64,000 bases of DNA from Alopecurus myosuroides (lineage: Eukaryota; Streptophyta; Magnoliopsida; Poales; Poaceae): contig CM054061.1 in NCBI GenBank assembly GCA_028641055.1, positions 34,095,877-34,159,876 on the forward strand. The letters run 5' to 3'. The notes under the pieces are model-generated. The model was not told where the DNA came from. It saw nothing but the letters and a program-made list of their open reading frames with translations, and made no database searches. Below are positions 57,193 to 64,000 of the stretch, one piece after another. Position 1 is the first letter of the stretch. Each line of letters begins with the position of its first letter. Made by a program: the position numbers and the translations under genes.

Positions 57193-60100
57193 TTATGATC
57201 GCTTCGGCCGTAACCATGGAGCATCTTCATTATTTAACGGGATGGTGGGGTCAGCTTTCACTGTGAAGGGTGGAATTTCAACAAACTTATTATAATCTTC
57301 TGACATGTCTGTCGTGTCCTCGATTCCCACGAAGTGTCTTTTCCCTGAGAGAACTATGTGACGCTTCGGCTCATCGTATGATGAAATTGTTCCCTTATTT
57401 TTTCTTTTCTTCGGTCTGGAAGACATGTCCTTCACATAGAAGACCTGAGCCACATCATTGGCTAGAACGAATGGTTCGTCATTGTAACCAATATTGTTGA
57501 GATCCACTGTTGTCATTCCATAAAGCGGGTCTACCTTTACCCCTTCTCCATTCAGGTTGACCCATTTGCACTTGAACAAAGGGACCTTAAAAGAAGGTCC
57601 ATAGTCAAGTTCACATATCTCCTCTATGTAACCATAGTATGTGTCAGTTCTTCCATTCTCGTTTGTTGTATCAAAGCGGACACCACTGTTTTGGTTGGTG
57701 CTCTTCTTATCTTGGGAGCTCGTGTAAAATGTATTCCCATTTATCTCGTACCCTTGAAAACTCCCAATAGTCGAAGATGGTGACCCTGCCAACATGTACA
57801 GCTGATCTTCAACAGTGGTGTCATTTATAAGATGTGTTTGCAACCAACTTCCAAAAGTCTCCATGTGTTCGCGTTTAATCCATGAGTCATCCTTCCCCGG
57901 GTTTGCAGACCGTACAATATTCTTGTGTTCCTCGACATACGTAGCCATGAACATAGAATTTTGTAGAACTGTGTAGTGTGCTTTGGTCAAAGAATGCCCG
58001 TCCCTAGGTATTATTGTTTTCTTTCCCAGCGTTCCTTTTCCCCTCAGTCTCCCCTCATGCCGCGATTCAGGAACACCAATTGTCTTAAGGTCAGGAATAA
58101 AGTCAACACAGAACCCAATGACCTCCTCTGTTCCATAGCCCTTCGAGATGCTTCCTTCTGGCGGCCTAGCACGGTTATGAACATATTTCTTCAAGACTCC
58201 CATGAACCTCTCAAAGGGGAACATATTGTGTAGAAATACCGGACCGAGAATATGAATCTCTTCACATAGGTGAACCAGGAGATGAGTCATAATGTTGAAG
58301 AAGGATGGTGGGAACACCAACTCAAAACTAACAAGACACTGGACCACATCCCTCTGTAATCTTGTCAGAATTTCTGGATCGATTACCTTCTGAGATATTG
58401 CGTTCATGAATGCACATAGCTTCACAATGGGTACTCGAACATTTTCCGGTAGAAGCCCCCTCAATGCAATCGGAAGCAACTGCGTCATAATCACGTGGCA
58501 GTCATGAGACTTCAGATTTTGAAATTTTTTCTCTGCCATGTTTATTATCCCCTTTATATTCGACGAGAAGCCAGACGAAACCTTGATACTGTAAAGGACT
58601 TCAAAGAATATTTCATTCTCTGCTTTAGTAAGAGCGTAGCTGCTTAAGGAATGGCACCCTGTATCTGTGTGCTTGTTGCTTGGGTCTTTCATACGTTGCT
58701 GGTCCACCCGTGCTTCTGGCGTATCTTTTGACTTCCCATACACGCCCAGGAAGCATAGCAGATTGACACAGAGATTCTTTGTCACGTGCATCACGTCGAT
58801 CGAAGACCGGACATCTAAAACTTTCCAATAGGGTAGCTCCCAAAATATAGATTTCTTCTTCCACATGGGTGCGCGCTTATCAGGGCCGTACGGAACTGGT
58901 TGGCTGCCAGCAGCCTTACCAAAGATTACTTCTAGGTCCTTGACCATATCGAATATATAATTACCACTACGGAGCTCAGGCTTCTTTCGGTTATCTGCCT
59001 CACCTCTGAAATGCTTCCCTCCTTTTTTCCTTAAGGGATGCTTGATCGGAAGAAATCTACGATGCCCCAGGTATACAACCTTTTTACATTTATCCAAAAA
59101 AACACTGTCAGTCTTATCTAAACAGTGTGTGCATGCATTGTATCCCTTGTTTGTATGTCCGGAAATGTTACTAAGAGCAGGCCAATCATTGATGGTCACG
59201 AAAAGCAACGCCCGTAGGTCGAATGGCTTTTGTTCGTTCTCATCCCACACACGTACACCTGGTTTGCCCCACAGTTCTAAGAGTTCTTCCACTAATGGCC
59301 TTAGATACACATCAATGTCGTTGCCAGGTTGCCTCGGGCCTTGGATGAGAACTGGCATCATAATGAACTTGCGCTTCATGCACAACCAAGGAGGAAGGTT
59401 GTACATACATAGAGTTACAGGCCAAGTGCTATGACTGGAGCTCTGCTCCCCAAAAGGATTAAAGCCATCTGTACTTAGGCCAAACCATAAGTTTCTCGCC
59501 TCTCCTGCAAAGTCTGGAAAGTCTCTCTCGATCTTTCTCCACTGCGATCCATCGGCGGGGTGCCTCAACTTTCCATCTTTCTTACGGTCTTCTTTGTGCC
59601 ATCGCAACAACCTAGCATGCTCTTTGTTTCTAAACAAACGTTTCAGCCGTGGTATTATAGGAGCATACCACATCACCTTAGCAGGAACCCTCTTACGGGG
59701 GGGCTCGCCGTCAACATCACCAGGATCATCTGCTCTGATCTTATACCGCAGTGCAGTGCATATCGGACATTCATCCAAATTCTCGTACTTCTCACCGCGG
59801 AAGAGAATGCAGTCATTAATGCATGCATGTATCTTCTGCACATCTAATCCTAGAGGGCAGAGAGCTTTCTTTGCTTCGTACGTATTCTCAGGCAATTCGT
59901 TATCCTTTGGAAGTTTTGGCTTCATTAGTTGAAGTAAACTCTCAAATGCCTTGTCAGTCACACCGTTTTGTGCCTTCCATTTCAGCAACTCCAGTGTGGT
60001 AACGAGCTTTGTGCTACCATCTTCGCAATTTGGGTACAACAATTTTTTGTGATCCTGTAACATGTTGTCCAGCTTTAACCTCTCCAATTTATTTTCACAG

Positions 60101-60498
60101 TCTTCCCTTGCATCAGCAATAACTCGGCCAAGATCATCTTCGGGCTCTTCTGATGCCTGTTCTTGATCACCTCCTTCTTCTGCATTCTCTTCTATTGCAG
60201 TATCGTCGTATTCAGGGAACAAAGGATCTTCTTATTCTTCTTCATCGTCCTCCATCACAACCCCTCTTTCTCCATGCTTGGTCCAGCAATTATAGCTGGG
60301 CATGAAACCTCTCCGAAGTAGATGGCCGTGAAGAATTCTTTCGGAAGAATGTTCTCTGACGTTCCGACAATCAACACATGGGCAACACATGAAGCCATTA
60401 TCTTTGTTCGCCTGAGCTACAGCAAGAAATGCATTCAGGCCTGCCATATACTCGGAAGTGCGTCGGTCACCGTACATCCATCGCTGCCGTGCATCCAT
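57193..60498 (-). pseudogene. CACTA-2 Tnp2-type transposase, full length with one in-frame stop
   Basis: About 1100 aa from ATG 60498 (MDARQRWMYGDRRTSEY), probably after an intron ending ATGCAG. Order: transposase-associated domain (Cys/His: CCPCVDCRN, SYNCWTKHGERG), acidic linker, Tnp2 core (KVMWYAPIIPRLKRLF, FGLSTDGFNPFG, SSIDVMHVTKNLCVNLL), DUF4218-like part (PPSFFNIMTHLLVHLCEEI) and DUF4216-like C-terminus (DYGPSFKVPLFKCKWV). The only lesion is TAA at 60232-60234 in a Glu-rich stretch, where GAA is the likely ancestral codon; the frame is otherwise open for 1000 codons. It is a close relative of the CACTA-1 copy. With one mutation it is among the least damaged transposases in the window. 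Confidence 0.9.
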
Positions 60499-61299
60499 CT
60501 GCATCATATAATTAAGTTTATCAAAATACATTACAATAACATATTAATACAGAGATGACCACAGTACATCGACAAATAATACTTTTTTATGTATCAGTTA
60601 CAGATGAAAAAGATAATTTGTTAACCTCGGTCGAAGATACCATTTTCAGTGAGCTTGTGTGCGTCTCGGGAATTTCGTCGAACACCTTGTGTCCATAGTA
60701 AAAAAAACACACTAACACCACACTCTCTCACACCTCCAAGCAAAAAAAAAGATGGAAGGAGGGGGGGCTGGGGCAGTATATATAGGGGAAGGGGGCATTG
60801 GTCCCGGTTCGTGGACTGAACCGGGACAATAGGTCATGCGCGTGCCACGTGGCCTGTGGCTAGGCATTGGTCCTGGTCCGTGGCACGAGCCGGGACCGAT
60901 ATGCCCCCCACGAACCGGGACCAATGCGCCCAGGCGATTCCTGTTGCCCCGGGCGCACGAACCGGGACCAATGCAGGGCATTTGTCCCGGATTTGGTTGC
61001 AACCGGGACAGCTGCCCCCCGGCCCCCTGGACGAGAGGGGTTGTTTCCACTAGTGTAGTTTGACCGGTAATTATGTGGTTTTTTGGCCAGTAATTAAACA
61101 GGATTGGTGTGCTGCCTCCATAAAACTACTCGTACAGAGGCCACAAAGTTTAGCTGGTAATTAAACGAGATCGGTGCCCTGCATGAAACTACTCGTGGAG
61201 AGGCCGTAACGCAACCTCGTGGCCAAGATTTTCCGGGCAATAAACAATTCTCTATCTGCCGATGTATCAGGTGAGGCGCTAGCTTACTTTTTCCGATCT

Positions 61300-61652
61300 T
61301 ATCAATAGTTTTGCAAAGTGGGGTACTGCAATTGCGGAACTGACAGCTGCACATAATGGTGCGCGACTTGCAATGGAACAGACTGATCTGCCCAACAGAC
61401 TGCCTAGATATGTTAAATCGCCTGAGGGATAACGTGTTTGACCATGGAAAATTTTCTTTCCTGTTGTCGGATCTAAAGAAGATGTCGAAGAATGGAAGGG
61501 AGCTTATACTCAAGAAATTGAACCAAAACCAAAATAGGGTTGCTCACGCTCTAGCCAAGTGGTCAACGGAGAATTTTCTTCAAATAGTTTTAGATCAAAC
61601 TCTCGTCTTTCTTACAAAGCTTGAAATTTCGGATTGTAATCCTATTATTTAA
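61300..61652 (+). pseudogene. RNase H-like (RVT_3) C-terminal fragment
   Basis: Contains GARLAMEQTDLP and, in another frame, KFSFLLSDLKKMSK and QNQNRVAHALAKWS, which match the C-terminal part of plant RNase H-like domains found in LINE-derived proteins. At least one frameshift near 61400. AATAAA follows at 61655. Lies within the probable Helitron, so it may be a captured 3' gene end. Confidence 0.55.
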
Positions 61653-61880
61653 GTAATAAAGCTTTTATTGATCGTGATTTTTTTTTTCAAATTGAAGTAC
61701 AAAAATTGTCATATAACCATATGCTTTCCGCTAAAGAAAAACTCATTAGCAGTTGCAATTGGAGAATTCATAAAAGAGTTTATATTTATTGTATTGCAGA
61801 CTGACATGAAAAAAAAAGAGAATTGCATCTCTTTTTTCAGACATGTAATACCCGTTGCATCGCACGGGCATTTTTGCTAG

Positions 61881-62746
61881 TATTATATTATGTATCGTAC
61901 GGGAGCCAAAATATTAAAATTGTAGAGCTGTGAAGAAAGATGAAAAATGAAGTTTTCAAACAACTTCAGGTCGTTAATTCAGTGCAGCTACGTGCTGACG
62001 AATCAAGCTATTTACATATTGAAAAATTAGCTACATGACACTTTTGCTCTCTATCGTTGTCCCTGCTTTTAGATTGCTTTGCATTCAACAGAAGGTTTTT
62101 TCTTCCCGAACTCGTACATGTTGTTGTCGCTGATATTCTGCTTTTCTGGCAGAGCGTCCCTGCTAGTGCTCTCATGTCGCTTCTCCCCTGTCTGTAGTTG
62201 TTGCAGCTGAGCACTTGTCGCCGTCGTCGATCACCATCCAAAGCGAAGCGAACAAGCAAAGCGGCTCCTTCTTGAGCTTGGCCTACTCCGTCTCAACTCT
62301 AAACCATGGCTGTGGTCATCGGAATTAGAGGAGCCTGGAGGCGCACGACGCAGCAGGGGTGCTGGAGCCATAGGGCGCTGAACAGTGGCGCTCAGGCTTG
62401 CCCAGCACGAGCTCGTGCTGGGAGCGCTCTTGCCAGCGCTGCAGCAGGGGCATCCAGAGATATTTTTCCCGAGCTCGTCGCTGCTTAGCTCTGCTTTGCT
62501 TGTAGACCATCCTAAATCGGATCAGAAAAATTAAGTGAACAAAGAAATCGATACCTTCTTGAGCTTCTCCTGGAGCAGCGTCCATCCAAAAGACATTGCC
62601 TCCATCTCAACCATGGCAGTGGTAACTCGAATTAGAAACCGTGTGTAGGTTGCCCGAATTAGGTGCAGGGACTGCTCGCCGGTAAGGGAAGGCGCACGCA
62701 GTTGAGGAGGAGGTGCTGGACAAGTCTTCCCTCTGTTTGTTGGGCG
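61881..62746. other. Stretch without a clear gene
   Basis: Two similar segments with ATGGC(T/A)GTGGT...CGAATTAGA (about 62306 and 62611) in GC-mixed sequence. The open frames are short and motif-free, so these may be duplicated fragments of an unknown gene. Confidence 0.35.
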
Positions 62747-62749
62747 TAA

Positions 62750-63221
62750 GAGCATCTCTAGTAGTACCCCTAAACCCCTAAACCCTTATAGCAGTTTTAA
62801 GGGTTGAGAATGCCACTTTTTGTGCAGTTTTACGGGTTGAAAAACAGGGGCAAAGACTAGAACCCTTAAACCCAACCCTTAAAACGGGGGCGGGGCGGGG
62901 CACGGCGGCGGCGGGCGGGGGCGGGGTCGGGCGGCGGCGGCGCGGGGGCGGCGGCGGCGGCGGATGCGGGGAGGAGCGGGGCGGGGCGCGGGTGATTTTT
63001 CCCTCCCGCGCGTGGGAGGGCAAAATCCGGGTTGGGGTAGGGGTTGCCCTCCCAACCTGCGAATGTACAGGCCGGAAGGGGTTTCCCAGGTCCGCCCTGT
63101 AATTTTTTTTACAGTTTTACAGTTTTAGGGGGTCTAGTCTTTGCCTTTTTTTCGTTCCAACCCGTAAAAAATCGGTTATTTTTACAGTTTTAGGGGTTTG
63201 AGGGGACTACTAGAGATGCTC
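62750..63221. mobile_element. Harbinger-like MITE, 472 bp
   Basis: Inverted ends GAGCATCTCTAGTAGT, flanked by TAA at 62747-62749 and 63222-63224. The interior is GC-rich in the middle, with repeated AACCCTTA and TTTTAGGGG motifs near the ends. No ORF. Its termini resemble those of the cargo-carrying element at 4565-6010 (G-GCATCTC-AG). Confidence 0.8.
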
Positions 63222-63224
63222 TAA

Positions 63225-64000
63225 GGGTTGGAGGCGATGGGTGAGAGGTCAATTGCGCCAGCAGTGGGAGCAGATGGTGGTTTGCATGCTTCGTGCTGAT
63301 ATCTCGACGGAAAACTGCCGCTCATGGCAGGTGATCCGGCAAAGCTCTCGTGGCCATGGTTATCTCCACAGAGGGCCCGGATCAGCACGTGAGCTTGGTC
63401 GGGACGGGCAGTTGGAAGCGAAGAACCTGATTGGATGGTGTGCTCGCTGGAGGCCGTAGAGGGAAGGGGCGATGGGATTGACTTTTTTTCTTCACGAATC
63501 GCTGGAGGTCGTGGAACTTTCACGTTCGGTCCGAGGGAAAAAAACAACGAAACAATAGGATGGCAGTTTACGCATAATATGAGATTTGGTGGGAGGGTAA
63601 AAAGGTAAAATTGGTGATGGACCGGAAGAAACTTTTCTCTTTTTATTATTAGGTAGAGAAAGAAGCAATCTCATTATCCCCCCAATAAGGGGCTTTGCTA
63701 TTTTACGGTCACCCGTGGCCACGGGCGATTTTCCGACAGGAACTGTAGCAGTCCGAGAAAAACAAGATCACAGAGAGGAGAAGAGGAAAGGGCAGCGCAG
63801 GGCCGTCCGTCGGAGACGCAGAAGAGAAGCGCCGGCGCCGCACCACCTTGACCACCTTTATTCCCCGGCCGCCGGCTCCGGGTCGGTTCCACCGCTACTC
63901 GTCGGCCTCCTCTCTCCATGACCGGCTTTCTCTCTGGATGGGTACGGGAAGGGAAGGAGAAACCTGTTCGCGTGAAGAGATAAGATGGATTGCGATATTC
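63225..64000. other. Right edge, possible Helitron 5' end on the minus strand
   Basis: On the minus strand TCTCTACCTAATAATAAAAA starts at 63659, the form of a Helitron 5' end, though the base before it is T rather than A. The rest (63660-64000) contains short GC-rich frames without motifs. Confidence 0.35.

Larger units (their letters stand above)
53690..61055 (-). mobile_element. CACTA-2, 7.4-kb En/Spm-type transposon
   Basis: Inverted termini CACTAGTGGAAACA (14 identical bases), target duplication TAG at 53687-53689 and 61056-61058. Subterminal repeats of the type TTTGTCCCGGTT / AACCGGGACAAA lie at 53700-53890 and 60790-61020, with an extra internal block at 55740-55820. It carries a nearly intact Tnp2 transposase (minus) and a cargo gene (plus, 54420-55448). 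No ORF1/Ulp1 gene is present, unlike CACTA-1. Confidence 0.92.
51886..61880 (+). mobile_element. Probable Helitron with captured fragments, interrupted by CACTA-2
   Basis: 5' end: A/TCTCCACTAATATTAAAA at 51885/51886. 3' end: stem CCCGT...ACGGG (61851-61868), eight bases, CTAG (61877-61880), then T. Without CACTA-2 the element is about 2.6 kb. It contains a minus-strand gag-like retroposon piece and a plus-strand RNase H-like fragment but no Rep/helicase, so it would be non-autonomous. The pairing of the two ends is inferred; a second 5' candidate at 51461 exists. Confidence 0.55.

Noticed and set aside
62757..62890. Telomere-like repeats (CCCTAAACCCCTAAACCC)
   Set aside because: Only a few copies, inside a MITE with TIRs and TAA duplication; not an interstitial telomere array.
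50807..63659. One minus-strand Helitron from 63659 to 50807
   Set aside because: The base before the 5' TC is not A and the sequence beyond 63659 is not the missing half of LINE B, so the pairing is unsupported.

Overview
The window is eukaryotic plant DNA and almost certainly comes from a Triticeae grass such as wheat, Aegilops, rye or barley. The evidence is nested transposons of grass type: CACTA elements of the Caspar-like kind, a small LTR element of about 2.5 kb, Helitron ends of the form hairpin-CTAG, and plant LINEs. No clear host gene is present. Nearly everything that reads as protein belongs to a mobile element or to a gene carried inside one.

Layout from left to right: a LINE running off the left edge (1-3889); a Helitron 3' end (4026); a PIF/Harbinger-type element with TTA target duplications carrying an intact cargo gene (4565-6010); a non-autonomous LTR element on the minus strand (6652-9122, TSD GAAAC); a LINE tail; a 12.4-kb CACTA element, CACTA-1 (10460-22878, TSD TGC); a 9.9-kb Gypsy-type LTR retrotransposon (23501-33375, TSD TATGG) whose two 566-bp LTRs read as identical; a second Helitron 3' end (34536) and a possible small Helitron; a 270-bp MITE split by a 10-kb Mutator-like element, the MULE (about 36934-47007); a second LINE of the same family on the minus strand (49008-50806), cut off by a minus-strand Helitron 3' end; and a probable Helitron (51886-61880) holding a gag-like retroposon, an RNase H-like fragment and a 7.4-kb CACTA element, CACTA-2 (53690-61055, TSD TAG). 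A small Harbinger-like MITE lies at 62750-63221.

The striking theme is accessory genes inside transposons. (1) The LTR retrotransposon has lost RNase H and integrase, and carries an antisense six-exon gene (833 aa, own TATA box) whose splice phases all agree. (2) The MULE carries a FAR1-type transposase on one strand and, convergent to it, an eight-exon gene ending in a Ulp1-like (C48) cysteine protease domain. (3) CACTA-1's first gene also ends in a Ulp1-like domain with His, Asp and Cys visible, so two unrelated DNA-transposon superfamilies in one window encode SUMO-protease-like proteins. (4) The Harbinger element, CACTA-1 (two genes) and CACTA-2 carry intronless, GC-rich cargo genes, one of them AP2/ERF-like, several with a TATA box and AATAAA of their own.

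Most transposase genes are only lightly damaged: the CACTA-2 transposase and the MULE transposase each have a single in-frame stop, and the CACTA-1 transposase has four stops but no frameshift. LTR comparison by eye suggests that the Gypsy-type element inserted very recently and the small LTR element some hundred thousand years ago. All family assignments come from reading motifs, not from database searches.
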